From Mycolicibacterium sp. P1-5 (GTDB lineage Bacteria; Actinomycetota; Actinomycetes; Mycobacteriales; Mycobacteriaceae), in assembly GCF_008329565.1 (NCBI RefSeq), contig NZ_NPKT01000015.1, positions 1-64,000 of the forward strand: a DNA stretch of 64,000 bases, written 5' to 3'. Shown piece after piece: positions 51,389 through 60,216 of this stretch (positions are counted from its first letter, which is position 1; every line of letters begins with the position of its first letter). Made by a program: the position numbers and the translations under genes. The notes beneath the pieces were generated by a model. That model searched no databases, had not been told where the DNA came from, and saw only the letters and a program-made list of their open reading frames with translations.

Positions 51389-51775
51389 CGACATCTCGTA
51401 GACCTGGGGCGGGGCGGGTGCACCCGGTGCGCGGTTCTGGGTCTGAGAGCGCAGCGTCGGCAGCCCGCTCACGAACTGGTTGGCCAGTTGGGCCACCTCG
51501 GTGGCCTGCGCCGCCAGTCCGGGGTCGGTCACCTTCTGGGCCCGCTCGGCCAGACCGTCCGCCCAGTCCTTGTAGACGGCGTCCTCGGCGACCGTCGGCA
51601 CACCCTCATTGCCCTTGGAGTCGATTTTCGCCGCCTGCGAACGGCTGAAGTCCAGGAATTCGATCACCGGCTTGCACTTCTCCGGCGGCCCGTCGAACCA
51701 CTTCGAGTAGATGGCAAAGCCGACCGCGATGACCACCACGGTGATGGTGAGGACCCAACGCGGACGTCTGTGCAT
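51332..51775 (-). CDS. Single-pass exported protein (hypothetical)
   Basis: A 147-residue protein with an N-terminal membrane anchor (WVLTITVVVIAVGFAIYS, residues 6-23). The external part has two Cys (PEKCKPVI and a C-terminal KTCS) likely to be bonded, and a helical middle (LAAQATEVAQLANQFVSGLP). Function unknown. ATG 51775 (MHRRPRWVL) is preferred. Its last 57 bp overlap the nitroreductase gene in convergent orientation. Confidence 0.65.
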   Translation of the reverse strand: MHRRPRWVLTITVVVIAVGFAIYSKWFDGPPEKCKPVIEFLDFSRSQAAKIDSKGNEGVPTVAEDAVYKDWADGLAERAQKVTDPGLAAQATEVAQLANQFVSGLPTLRSQTQNRAPGAPAPPQVYEMSLLNDRIVAKLGDLRKTCS

Positions 51776-51844
51776 GGTCGCCCAGCGTAGCGGGGCGTGC
51801 ACGGGCCTGCGGATCTGATCGAAGTGCCGATCCGGTCCTGTCGG

Positions 51845-52684
51845 TTATCGCGTTTCCGCATTCCCAGGTCTAGCCGACCGACCCTTGCCATTCGACGTCG
51901 CCTGCCGGGCGTTTCCATCCGACTTGCGCACCGCGTCCGGTCGCTTCGCGCTACGCGAACCGACGGCCTTGGGCGCGGCGGGAAGTGCCTGCGCGCGGCG
52001 ACTCTGGGCGACACCGGAAATCGGCACCGGTTGCTTCGCAGCGACCGCGGCCGGTTGCGGCGCGGGCGTGGGCGGTATCTCCAGCGCTTTGGCGATCGTC
52101 GGCCCCAGCGACAGCAGGTAGCCGAGCGGACCGGGATTCAGCAGGCCGAATGCCAGCTGAAAGAGCGGGCTTGAGCAGCAATTGAAAGTGGTGTTGAGGA
52201 AAACCGCCGGTGCGTCGATGAACGCCTGCAGCACCGTCAGCGGGGTCGACGGGTACTTGGCGGTGTCGGCGACCAACTGCACCATCATGACGCCGGGAGC
52301 GATGAATCCTCCGATGAAGCTGAGCGGAACCATCAACCCGAGGGTGGCCACCGCGCCGACGACCGCCCCGACGTGGTCACCCATCGTCTGCACGATCTTC
52401 ACGGGGTCACCCCCGTCCTGCCCGACAAGCCAGTGCGAATAGGTGGTGAAGTTTTTCGCCACCTGGGTCAAGATCGGGGCGGGGGGATAGTGGACGATGG
52501 CCGATACCAAATTGGCCAGATCCTCCTGGACGTTCGTCTGCAGGTCCTGCCAGGCTCCCGCGAGCATGACGGGTGCGGCGTGCGTTGACGGCAGCGGTTG
52601 AGTGGGCAGCGGTGCCAGGGCGATGCTGGCCGCGGCCGTCACACAGACTCCGCTCGCGAGCATGGAGCGAACGCTCAGTTGCAC
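51845..52684 (-). CDS. Exported hypothetical protein with basic C-terminal tail
   Basis: A 279-residue protein. The signal peptide SMLASGVCVTAAASIALAPL is followed by THAAPVMLAGAWQDLQTNVQ, a start typical of a mycobacterial family of PE/PPE-unrelated exported proteins (ending here about residue 185). Hydrophobic middle (VGAVVGAVATLGLMVPLSFI, FNCCSSPLFQLAFGLLNPGP). The last 70 residues are Pro, Ala, Arg and Lys-rich and disordered. Function unknown. GTG 52684, or ATG 52663. Confidence 0.68.
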   Translation of the reverse strand: MQLSVRSMLASGVCVTAAASIALAPLPTQPLPSTHAAPVMLAGAWQDLQTNVQEDLANLVSAIVHYPPAPILTQVAKNFTTYSHWLVGQDGGDPVKIVQTMGDHVGAVVGAVATLGLMVPLSFIGGFIAPGVMMVQLVADTAKYPSTPLTVLQAFIDAPAVFLNTTFNCCSSPLFQLAFGLLNPGPLGYLLSLGPTIAKALEIPPTPAPQPAAVAAKQPVPISGVAQSRRAQALPAAPKAVGSRSAKRPDAVRKSDGNARQATSNGKGRSARPGNAETR

Positions 52685-52765
52685 GAATGACCCCCGATCA
52701 CGATTTGCAGCGCCGTCAATTTACCTTGCCGGCGAACTATTGGGTCCGGTATTGCCCTGGAGACT

Positions 52766-52802
52766 TTGGCCTGGTGGGACAACCGGAGTACAGTACGCAC
52801 TG
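52766..52802 (+). promoter_or_regulatory. leuA leader promoter (predicted)
   Basis: A -35-like TTGGCC (52766-52771) and -10-like TACAGT (52789-52794) separated by 17 bp, with the predicted start at about 52801-52802, the GTG of the leader peptide. The match to TTGACA/TATAAT is partial; spacing is ideal. Implies a leaderless leader peptide. Inferred from sequence. Confidence 0.45.
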
Positions 52803-52843
52803 TGCAGCGGGTGCTCCTTCTCGGACGCCGCGACGGGGTCTGA
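52802..52843 (+). CDS. leuA leader peptide MQRVLLLGRRDGV
   Basis: A 13-residue frame, GTG to TGA, with three consecutive Leu codons (CTC CTT CTC) at positions 5-7 and two Arg codons next. It starts at the predicted transcription start, 118 bp before leuA. Attenuation of leuA by Leu-rich leader peptides has been predicted in actinobacteria by comparative work that I recall; the arrangement here fits. When charged tRNA-Leu is scarce, ribosomes stalled on the Leu codons should change pairing of the overlapping hairpin. Confidence 0.65.
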   Translation: MQRVLLLGRRDGV

Positions 52844-52866
52844 TCCAGGCTGGCTTCCCGTCGCGG
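52828..52866 (+). promoter_or_regulatory. leuA attenuator hairpin
   Basis: Perfect 10-bp arms CCGCGACGGG (52828-52837) and CCCGTCGCGG (52857-52866), the left arm within the leader peptide's Arg-Asp-Gly codons. GTATTTGCG follows. A ribosome translating to the TGA would cover the left arm, whereas one stalled at the Leu codons (52814-52822) would leave it free, so either termination or another switch may be controlled. The detailed alternate fold is not resolved. Confidence 0.55.
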
Positions 52867-52919
52867 GTATTTGCGATGCGCCGGTCTGAAGTCCAATCCA
52901 AGACATCCCGGAGCCAATC

Positions 52920-54758
52920 GTGACCATCCATTCTTTTGAATCTGTAGACGCCTACACGTCTGCCCGCACCATCACCACCCCCGCCGGCCCGCCCCGCGAA
53001 GGCCAGCCCGCCTGGAACACTCAGCGCAGTTCCTCGATGCCGGTCAACCGGTACCGCTCGTTCGCCGATGAAATCGCCGGAGGACAGCCCGTATCTCCGT
53101 TCGACCGGACCTGGCCGGACAAGGTCATCGAACACGCACCAATGTGGTGCGCGGTCGACCTGCGCGACGGCAACCAGGCCCTGATCGACCCGATGAGCCC
53201 GGCTCGTAAACGCCGCATGTTCGAACTGCTGGTCAATATGGGCTACAAGGAGATCGAGGTCGGCTTCCCGTCGGCCAGCCAGACCGACTTCGACTTCGTC
53301 CGCGAGATCATCGACCAGGGTGTCATCCCCGACGACGTCACGATCCAGGTGCTGACGCAGTGTCGCCCCGAGTTGATCACCCGCACGTTCGAAGCTTGCG
53401 CCGGGGCACCGCGCGCGATCGTGCACTTCTACAATTCGACCTCGATCCTGCAGCGCCGCGTCGTGTTCCGTGCCGACCGCGAGGCGGTCAAGAAGATCGC
53501 CACCGAGGGCGCCCGGTTGTGCGTCGAGGAGGCGGCGAAGTACCCGGACACTCAGTGGCGGTTCGAGTACTCCCCCGAGTCCTACACCGGCACGGAGCTG
53601 GAGTACGCCGTCGACGTCTGCAATGCCGTCGCCGAGATCGTGCAGCCGACCCCGGATGTGCCGTTGATCGTGAACCTGCCCGCGACCGTGGAGATGGCCA
53701 CCCCGAACATCTATGCCGATTCGATCGAGTGGATGAATCGTCAACTGACGCCGCGGGATTCGATCATCCTGAGTCTGCATCCGCACAACGATCGCGGAAC
53801 TGCTGTCGCCGCAGCCGAATTGGGCTACCAGGCCGGTGCCGATCGCATCGAGGGTTGCCTGTTCGGAAACGGTGAGCGCACCGGCAACGTCTGCCTGGTG
53901 ACGCTGGGGCTGAACCTGTTCGCCCGCGGTGTGGATCCGCAGATCGATTTCTCGAACATCGACGAGATCCGCCGCACTGTCGAGTACTGCAACCAGTTGC
54001 CCGTGCACGAACGCCACCCATACGGGGGCGACCTGGTGTACACCGCGTTCTCCGGCAGCCACCAGGACGCCATCAACAAAGGCTTGGACGCCATGAAAGT
54101 GGCTGCCGACGAGGCGGATTCGGATGTCGATGACATCCTGTGGCAGGTGCCGTATCTGCCGATCGACCCCAAAGACGTCGGCCGCACCTACGAGGCCGTC
54201 ATCCGGGTCAACTCGCAGTCCGGCAAGGGCGGCGTGGCCTACATCATGAAAGCCGATCACGGACTGGTGCTGCCGCGCCGGTTGCAGATCGAGTTCTCCC
54301 AGGCCATTCAGGCGATCACCGACGGTGAGGGCGGCGAGGTGTCGCCGAAGGAGATGTGGGACGCGTTCGCCGACGAATACCTGTCCCCGATCCGCCCGTT
54401 GGAACGCATCCGTCAGAAGGTGGTCGGGTCAGAGGTCGACGGCGGAACCGACGTCATCGAGGCCGTCATCAAGATCAACGGGACCGAGACGGAGATCAGC
54501 GGCCGGGGCAACGGTCCGCTGGCCGCGTTCGTCGACGCGCTGGGCACCGTCGGCTTCGATGTGAGCGTGCTGGACTACTCCGAGCATGCGATGTCCGCGG
54601 GTGAGGAGGCCGCCGCGGCGGCCTACGTCGAGGCGTCCATCGGTGGGCGCACGGTGTGGGGCGTCGGCATCGCGACGTCGATCACCGCAGCGTCGCTGCG
54701 AGCAGTGGTCTCCGCGGTGAACCGGGCCGCGCGGATCGGCGCCGTCCCTACGACGTAG
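52920..54758 (+). CDS. leuA: 2-isopropylmalate synthase
   Basis: A 612-residue type 2 IPMS. Catalytic TIM barrel with CAVDLRDGNQALIDPMSPAR near residue 75, GYKEIEVGFPSASQTDFDFV, and the divalent metal HxH motif LHPHNDRGTAVAAAELGYQA. C-terminal Leu-binding LeuA dimer domain with NGPLAAFVDALGTVGFDVSV and VETEIS-type block (GTETEISGRGNGPL). First step of leucine synthesis, inhibited by Leu. The repeat insert of M. tuberculosis LeuA is absent (VEASIGGRTVWGV). GTG 52920; preceded by a leader peptide and hairpin. Confidence 0.96.
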   Translation: MTIHSFESVDAYTSARTITTPAGPPREGQPAWNTQRSSSMPVNRYRSFADEIAGGQPVSPFDRTWPDKVIEHAPMWCAVDLRDGNQALIDPMSPARKRRMFELLVNMGYKEIEVGFPSASQTDFDFVREIIDQGVIPDDVTIQVLTQCRPELITRTFEACAGAPRAIVHFYNSTSILQRRVVFRADREAVKKIATEGARLCVEEAAKYPDTQWRFEYSPESYTGTELEYAVDVCNAVAEIVQPTPDVPLIVNLPATVEMATPNIYADSIEWMNRQLTPRDSIILSLHPHNDRGTAVAAAELGYQAGADRIEGCLFGNGERTGNVCLVTLGLNLFARGVDPQIDFSNIDEIRRTVEYCNQLPVHERHPYGGDLVYTAFSGSHQDAINKGLDAMKVAADEADSDVDDILWQVPYLPIDPKDVGRTYEAVIRVNSQSGKGGVAYIMKADHGLVLPRRLQIEFSQAIQAITDGEGGEVSPKEMWDAFADEYLSPIRPLERIRQKVVGSEVDGGTDVIEAVIKINGTETEISGRGNGPLAAFVDALGTVGFDVSVLDYSEHAMSAGEEAAAAAYVEASIGGRTVWGVGIATSITAASLRAVVSAVNRAARIGAVPTT

Positions 54759-57066
54759 GAGCTTGAGCCGCCACCAGGACCGAGATCTCGTCGGCTGCAA
54801 CCGGCATCGAGAAGTAGTAGCCCTGCCCGATGTCGCAGCCATGGTCCCGCAGCCATTCGGCGGTTTCGGCGTCCTCGACTCCCTCGGCGACCACCGTCAT
54901 CCCGAGGTTGTGGGTCATTTCGATGACCGGGCCGACCACGGCCGCGGCCCTGGCATCGGTGGCGACCGAGGCGATGAAATGCCGATCGAATTTCACTTCG
55001 TCGATCGGCAGATCGCGCAGATAGCTCCTTGCCGAGTAGCCACTACCGAAGTCGTCGATCGAGATCCGAATGCCGTCGTCGCGCAGTTGTTGCAGCACAC
55101 CGGTGACCCTGCCGACCTCGTCGAGCACCAAGTCTTCCGTGATCTCGATGGTCAGCAGTCCGGGTTCAAGACCCCGCTCCTGCAGCGCCCGGCGAACCGT
55201 CTCAGGCAATTGCGCATCCCGAAGCAGCGGTGCGAACAAATTCAAGGCGACCGGGACGTGCAACCCCATCGAGGCCCACCGCACGCAATCGTCGAGGACC
55301 TTCCGGAACACCAGGTCGGTCACCGGCCGCATCAACCCGTGCCGCAGGATCAGTGGCATGAATGCCCCTGGGAGAAGGACATTCAGTCGCGGGTGCGGCC
55401 ACCGCAGCAGCGCCTCAACACCCGCGATCAGTCCGGTGTCCAGGTAGAGCTTCGGCTGATAGACCATTTCCAGGCCCCCTTGGTCGATGGTGCGCCGCAG
55501 TTCGCCGAGCAGCCGTACCTGTTCTGCCCCGCTCTCGGCCGAATGCGCTTCACCTTCGCGTGCCGGTTCCCGGACGTCGGGATCGAGCAACGTCATGTCC
55601 GGGCTGAACGTGCGTACCGTCGAGGTGCGGCTTCGCTTCGCGAAGTACATCGCGGTGTCGGCGCGTCTAACCAGCGCGTCGGCCGTGATGTCGTTGTCGG
55701 CCAACGATGTAGCAGCCATGCCCGCACTGGGGCGAATCAGCACTTCCTGCCCGTCGATGAGGAACGGGGTGTCGAACGCTGCGATCACGCGCTCGCACAC
55801 CAGGTGCGCATCGTCCACGTCACCCTCGAGCAGCAATGCGAATTCGTCACCGCCAAGACGGGCCACGGTATCGCCCGCTCGCACAGAGCCTGCGATCCGC
55901 TCACCCACCCGGATCAACAGGCTGTCAGCAGCCGGATGGCCCATGCTGTCATTGATCAACTTGAAGTCGTCGAGATCGAGCGACAGCACCGCGACGCAGC
56001 GATTGTCGCGGCCGCGCAACGCCATAGCGTGTACCAGCCGATCCTGGAACAGCGTGCGGTTGGCGAGGCCGGTCAGCGGGTCGCGCAACGCCTGATCGGC
56101 TGCGGCAGTGAGCAATCGCCGGTTCTCCCAACCCGAGAGCACCTGCCGGACACAGATGAACGTCATCAGGATGGGTACCAGAATCCGCAGTAAACCGGTC
56201 ATGACGATTGCCGGCGCGACGGTGCCGGCAATCAGCAGTGGCACATAGGGAACCCATAAGGCGATCGCGGATTGAGGGGCTGGTGTCGGCTGGACGGGTG
56301 GCCGCGGCCGTCTGCTCAAGAGCGCAGCCGCACCGAAGCACGACATTCCGAGCACCCAACCGATACTGGTGATGTGTCCGGCGTGATAGCGGTTGGAGCC
56401 CTGCAGGATCGCAAAGGTGACCCCCGAGAACGCCATGAGCGTGACCCCGCCCATGAGGAGCCACATCACAATGCTGTGGCCGGCACCGGAGCGGACGACG
56501 AACACCACCGCCCCGACGAACACGAACAGAATGAATAGCGGGTACAGCAGCGCGCGGCCCTGCATGACGCTGTCGACTCCCGTGGCCTGATACACGTTGC
56601 CGAGCACCACGACCCACAACACCAGAAACAACGACGCGGCGACGATCAAGGCGTCGAAGAGTAACCGGGCGCGCGAGCCCTGCATCGGTACGGCCGGGAA
56701 TTGCAGGAAGGCAACCGGTGCCAACACCACGAAAATCAGGTAAAAGAAGTCTGATGGCGACGGGAACAGATTGCGTTCCAACACCAGCGTCAGGAACGCT
56801 CGCGTCAACTCTCCCGCGGTCCACGCCGCCAACGCGATCGCCATAGTGGTCCAGGCGGTACGACTTCGTCCCTGGGCGGCACGGGCCGCGATGGCCGAAC
56901 AGACTGCTGCGTACGCTCCGAAAGCCGCGAAAGCGACACCGTCGACGATCCGAATGTTGTTGTCGCCACCCCAGTTGAGGGCGAAACCCAAGGCGAGTAA
57001 CAGACAGCTGATCGCCGAGAAGGCAATGGGGACGGCCGACCGCAACAAGGCCCTGCGATCGTCCAC
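54748..57066 (-). CDS. Membrane-bound GGDEF-EAL cyclic-di-GMP protein
   Basis: A 772-residue protein with eight to ten N-terminal membrane helices (residues 10-300), a GGDEF domain with an intact motif (ARLGGDEFALLL), and an EAL domain with VEALLRWPHP, the metal-binding NLFAPLLRD region and SIDDFGSGYSARSYLRDLPI. So both diguanylate cyclase and phosphodiesterase activities are possible. The sensor signal is unknown. GTG 57066. Its 3' end overlaps leuA by 11 bp (convergent). Not in the H37Rv order I recall between leuA and dnaQ. Confidence 0.9.
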   Translation of the reverse strand: MDDRRALLRSAVPIAFSAISCLLLALGFALNWGGDNNIRIVDGVAFAAFGAYAAVCSAIAARAAQGRSRTAWTTMAIALAAWTAGELTRAFLTLVLERNLFPSPSDFFYLIFVVLAPVAFLQFPAVPMQGSRARLLFDALIVAASLFLVLWVVVLGNVYQATGVDSVMQGRALLYPLFILFVFVGAVVFVVRSGAGHSIVMWLLMGGVTLMAFSGVTFAILQGSNRYHAGHITSIGWVLGMSCFGAAALLSRRPRPPVQPTPAPQSAIALWVPYVPLLIAGTVAPAIVMTGLLRILVPILMTFICVRQVLSGWENRRLLTAAADQALRDPLTGLANRTLFQDRLVHAMALRGRDNRCVAVLSLDLDDFKLINDSMGHPAADSLLIRVGERIAGSVRAGDTVARLGGDEFALLLEGDVDDAHLVCERVIAAFDTPFLIDGQEVLIRPSAGMAATSLADNDITADALVRRADTAMYFAKRSRTSTVRTFSPDMTLLDPDVREPAREGEAHSAESGAEQVRLLGELRRTIDQGGLEMVYQPKLYLDTGLIAGVEALLRWPHPRLNVLLPGAFMPLILRHGLMRPVTDLVFRKVLDDCVRWASMGLHVPVALNLFAPLLRDAQLPETVRRALQERGLEPGLLTIEITEDLVLDEVGRVTGVLQQLRDDGIRISIDDFGSGYSARSYLRDLPIDEVKFDRHFIASVATDARAAAVVGPVIEMTHNLGMTVVAEGVEDAETAEWLRDHGCDIGQGYYFSMPVAADEISVLVAAQAPTS

Positions 57067-57106
57067 GACATCACCACCCCGATGGACGATGCTAGCGAAC
57101 CAGACT

Positions 57107-58096
57107 TCAGAAAAGGGCGAACTGCTGACCCTGGTCGACAGAAGGTTCGAACTGATCGATCCCCGTGCCGTTCGCCACCGAGGTAACCGAGTCCATGAAC
57201 TGCCGGTCGGACACGACGGGCACTCCGAGTTCGCGGGCCAGATAACCCTTGCCCTGCTCGGGTGTGCGCTCGTTGCAGATCACCAGGGAGGTCGCCGGGT
57301 CGACCGCGTCGGCGTAGGCCAAACCGGCGTGAATGATGCGTTCCACGAGTTCCTCGTGCGTGCGATTCACCTCCGCCGACAACGCGACTCGCATGCCCTG
57401 CACGAGCGGCCCACCGCGTCGGTAGGGGCCGGGGTTCAGGTAGGGACACGGCATCCGGGACGCCAGCATCTTGAGTGGACGCAATTCGTCGTGCGTGACC
57501 CGGCCATTGGGCCAGCGCCGCCGCGTCACCGGCCGCACTGGCAGCCACAACTCGCGCTCGCGGGCCCGCTGCAGCGCGGGGCTCAATATCCGTGACAGCA
57601 CCAGGGCGTCGTCGAAAGCGTCATGAGCGCGGGTCTGCGGAACCTCCCAATGGCGGGCCAGCGTCTCCAGCCTCAGGTTGTCCAGGCCGAGGTCGAGGCG
57701 GCGCGCCAGTTCGACGGTGCACATGACGGTGTCGACCGGCAGCGCGGTCTGGGCGATCTCAGCCTCGCTGGACAGGAACGCGTAGTCGAAGGCGACGTTG
57801 TGGGCGACCAGCGTGCGGCCGTGCAGCAGATCGACGACATCGGGGGCGATGTCGGCGAACGTCGGCTGGTCCTCCAGCATCTCGGCGGTCAGGCCATGTA
57901 TGTGGGTGGGGCCGGGATCGACGCCGGGATTGAGCAGGCTGACGACGGAGTGCTCGACGCGCCCTTCGGGGTCGAGCGCGAGCACGGCCAGACTGATGAC
58001 GCGGGCGTGGCCAGGCCGAAACCCAGAGGTCTCGACGTCGACGACGACCCAGCCATCTCCCGGCTCGCGTGCAGGTCGACCCCAGGTGTGGCTCAC
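57107..58096 (-). CDS. dnaQ: DEDDh 3'-5' exonuclease, DnaQ-like with BRCT-like tail (Rv3711c-like)
   Basis: A 329-residue protein. Exo I WVVVDVETSGFRPGHARVIS (Asp, Glu), Exo II LVAHNVAFDYAFL, Exo III HDAFDDALVL with the DEDDh His; then a C-terminal region (GMRVALSAEVNRTHEELVER) resembling a BRCT domain. Annotated as Pol III epsilon in M. tuberculosis, although proofreading there is done mainly by the DnaE1 PHP domain, so this is probably a repair exonuclease. GTG 58096. 89 bp from divergent murT. Confidence 0.88.
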   Translation of the reverse strand: MSHTWGRPAREPGDGWVVVDVETSGFRPGHARVISLAVLALDPEGRVEHSVVSLLNPGVDPGPTHIHGLTAEMLEDQPTFADIAPDVVDLLHGRTLVAHNVAFDYAFLSSEAEIAQTALPVDTVMCTVELARRLDLGLDNLRLETLARHWEVPQTRAHDAFDDALVLSRILSPALQRARERELWLPVRPVTRRRWPNGRVTHDELRPLKMLASRMPCPYLNPGPYRRGGPLVQGMRVALSAEVNRTHEELVERIIHAGLAYADAVDPATSLVICNERTPEQGKGYLARELGVPVVSDRQFMDSVTSVANGTGIDQFEPSVDQGQQFALF

Positions 58097-58185
58097 ACAG
58101 TCAGGATGGCACGCAGGTCCGACAGTCCCCGGGACATCGAATCCGTGTCGGCCGGCCCGTCAATTCGCGCATAAACTGCGTTCCG

Positions 58186-59427
58186 ATGCCCAGGCCGATC
58201 ATGACACTGCGAGGGCGCGCCGCGCTGGCCGCCGGGTCCGCTGCGCGCTGGACCTCCCGGGCGACCGGACGCGGGGCCGGCGCCATGATCGGCGGTCTCG
58301 TCGCGATGACGTTGGACCGCTCGATCTTGCGCCAGCTCGGGGTCGGCCGGCGAACAGTCGTCGTGACCGGCACGAACGGCAAATCCACGACAACCAGGAT
58401 GACAGCGGCCGCACTCGGGACTCTGGGTGCCGTGGCCACCAACGCCGAGGGCGCGAACATGGACGCCGGCTTGGTAGCCGCGCTGGCCGGCTCGCGTGAG
58501 GCGTCGTTGGCCGCCCTCGAAGTCGACGAGATGCACGTGCCGCACGTGGCCGACGCGGTGGACCCGGCGGTGATCGTGCTGCTGAATCTCTCGCGCGATC
58601 AGCTCGACCGGGTGGGTGAGATCAACCACATCGAGCGCACGCTTCGCGCAGGCCTGGCCCGCCACCCGGACGCGATCGTCGTCGCCAATTGCGACGACGT
58701 CCTGATGACCTCGGCGGCCTACGACTGCCCCCGGGTGGTATGGGTGGCCGCGGGCGGCGGCTGGGCCAACGACTCGGTCAGCTGCCCGCGCAGCGGCGAG
58801 GTGATCGTCCGCGACGGTGTGGACTGGTATTCGACCGGTACAAACTTCAAGCGGCCGGCTCCACAGTGGTGGTACGACGACGCCAGACTGTACGGACCCG
58901 ATGGGCTGGCGCTGCCGATGCGGCTTTCGTTGCCCGGAACGGTCAATCGCGGTAACGCCGCCCAGGCGGTGGCCGCCGCGGTGGCATCGGGTGCCGATCC
59001 CGCCGCGGCAGTGGCCGCCGTTTCCGGAGTTGACGAGGTCGCCGGGCGCTACCAGACCGTGCCGGTGGGCGAGCACACCGCGCGCATTCTGCTGGCCAAG
59101 AACCCGGCCGGATGGCAGGAGGCACTGTCGATGGTCGACCGCAGCGCCGATGGCGTGGTGATCGCGGTCAACGGTCAGGTGCCCGACGGTGAAGACCTGT
59201 CGTGGTTGTGGGACGTCAACTTCGAGCACTTCGAGGGCGTGCCCGTGGTCGCCGCCGGTGAGCGCGGAACGGACCTGGCGGTGCGACTCGGCTACGCCGG
59301 GGTGACTCATATGTTGGTGCACAATACGATTGACGCAATCACCTCGTGCCCGAAAGGCCATGTCGAAGTGGTCGCGAACTACACGGCGTTCCTGCAGCTG
59401 ACGCGGATTTTGGGGCGGATGCGATGA
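58186..59427 (+). CDS. murT: Lipid II isoglutaminyl synthase, MurT subunit (Rv3712-like)
   Basis: A 413-residue Mur-ligase-like protein, the same length as Rv3712. Central ATPase with VVVTGTNGKSTTTRMTAAAL, ANMDAGLVAAL, LEVDEMHVPHVADAVDPAVI and LNLSRDQLDRVGEINHIERT; C-terminal DUF1727 domain. With GatD it amidates the alpha-carboxyl of D-Glu in lipid II using Gln. Start at ATG 58186 (MPRPIMTLRG); ATG 58201 also possible. ATGA overlap with gatD. Confidence 0.92.
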   Translation: MPRPIMTLRGRAALAAGSAARWTSRATGRGAGAMIGGLVAMTLDRSILRQLGVGRRTVVVTGTNGKSTTTRMTAAALGTLGAVATNAEGANMDAGLVAALAGSREASLAALEVDEMHVPHVADAVDPAVIVLLNLSRDQLDRVGEINHIERTLRAGLARHPDAIVVANCDDVLMTSAAYDCPRVVWVAAGGGWANDSVSCPRSGEVIVRDGVDWYSTGTNFKRPAPQWWYDDARLYGPDGLALPMRLSLPGTVNRGNAAQAVAAAVASGADPAAAVAAVSGVDEVAGRYQTVPVGEHTARILLAKNPAGWQEALSMVDRSADGVVIAVNGQVPDGEDLSWLWDVNFEHFEGVPVVAAGERGTDLAVRLGYAGVTHMLVHNTIDAITSCPKGHVEVVANYTAFLQLTRILGRMR

Positions 59428-60134
59428 GCACGGTACGGATCGGGCTGGTACTGCCCGACGTGATGGGCACCTACGGCGACGGCGGCAATGCCGTCGTGCT
59501 GCGAAAGCGGTTGCAGCTGCGCGGAATTCCCGCCGAGATCGTCGAGATCACGTTGGCCGATCCGGTGCCCGATTCGCTCGACCTCTATACGTTGGGCGGC
59601 GCCGAGGACTACGCCCAGCGGCTGGCCACCAAACACCTTCTGAAGCATCAGGGTTTGCAACGGGCGGCAGCGCGCGGCGCGCCCGTGCTGGCCATCTGCG
59701 CGGCGATCCAGGTGTTGGGTCACTGGTATGAGACGTCGGCCGGTGAACGGGTCGAAGGCGTGGGCCTGCTGGATGTGACGACATCGCCCCAACCCAGCCG
59801 CACCATCGGCGAGGTGGTGTCCAACCCGCTACTCGAGGGTATGACCGCGCCGCTGACGGGATTCGAAAACCACCGCGGCGGGACGGTTTTGGGCTCCGAC
59901 GCGCGGCCGCTGGGGGCGGTTGTCAAGGGTGCGGGAAACCGCGAGGGTGACGGGTATGACGGCGCCGTGCAGGGCAGCGTGGTCGCCACCTATCTGCACG
60001 GGCCGTGCCTGGCGCGCAATCCCGAGCTGGCCGATCTGCTGCTGTCGCGGGTCGTCGGCCCGTTGGAGCCGCTGGAGCTGACCGAGGTAGAGCGTCTCCG
60101 TCGCGAGCGGCTGGCCGCTCCGCGCCGCGTGTGA
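59424..60134 (+). CDS. gatD: Lipid II isoglutaminyl synthase, GatD glutaminase subunit (Rv3713-like)
   Basis: A 236-residue CobB/CobQ-like glutamine amidotransferase. The nucleophile Cys92 is in VLAICAAIQVLG, catalytic His in VVATYLHGPCLARNP near 195, and the glutamine pocket is suggested by GLLDVTTSPQPSRTIGEVV. It releases ammonia from Gln for MurT. ATG 59424 overlaps the murT stop by four bases (ATGA); the frame upstream to 59346 lies inside murT. Confidence 0.93.
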   Translation: MSTVRIGLVLPDVMGTYGDGGNAVVLRKRLQLRGIPAEIVEITLADPVPDSLDLYTLGGAEDYAQRLATKHLLKHQGLQRAAARGAPVLAICAAIQVLGHWYETSAGERVEGVGLLDVTTSPQPSRTIGEVVSNPLLEGMTAPLTGFENHRGGTVLGSDARPLGAVVKGAGNREGDGYDGAVQGSVVATYLHGPCLARNPELADLLLSRVVGPLEPLELTEVERLRRERLAAPRRV

Positions 60135-60156
60135 CCCCGCGCTTGCCTTCTTGCGC

Positions 60157-60216
60157 CGAGATTGCACTCACGCGGCCGAAGTTCGAGTAAGTCTCGGCGT
60201 AGCTTCAATTTCGCGG
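60157..60216. repeat. Intergenic 60-bp repeat, copy B
   Basis: Starts CGAGATTGCACTCACGC and ends CTTCAATTTCGCGG. About 45 of 60 positions match, without gaps, the copy at 61090-61149, in the same orientation. It also contains an inverted CGCCGAGA/TCTCGGCG pair (60154-60161 with 60192-60199). It lies at the 3' end of the broken Rv3714c-like gene and could act as its terminator. Confidence 0.7.

Noticed and set aside
52685..52801. T-box element before leuA
   Set aside because: No T-box sequence or specifier-loop layout is visible; the Leu-codon leader and hairpin explain the region better.
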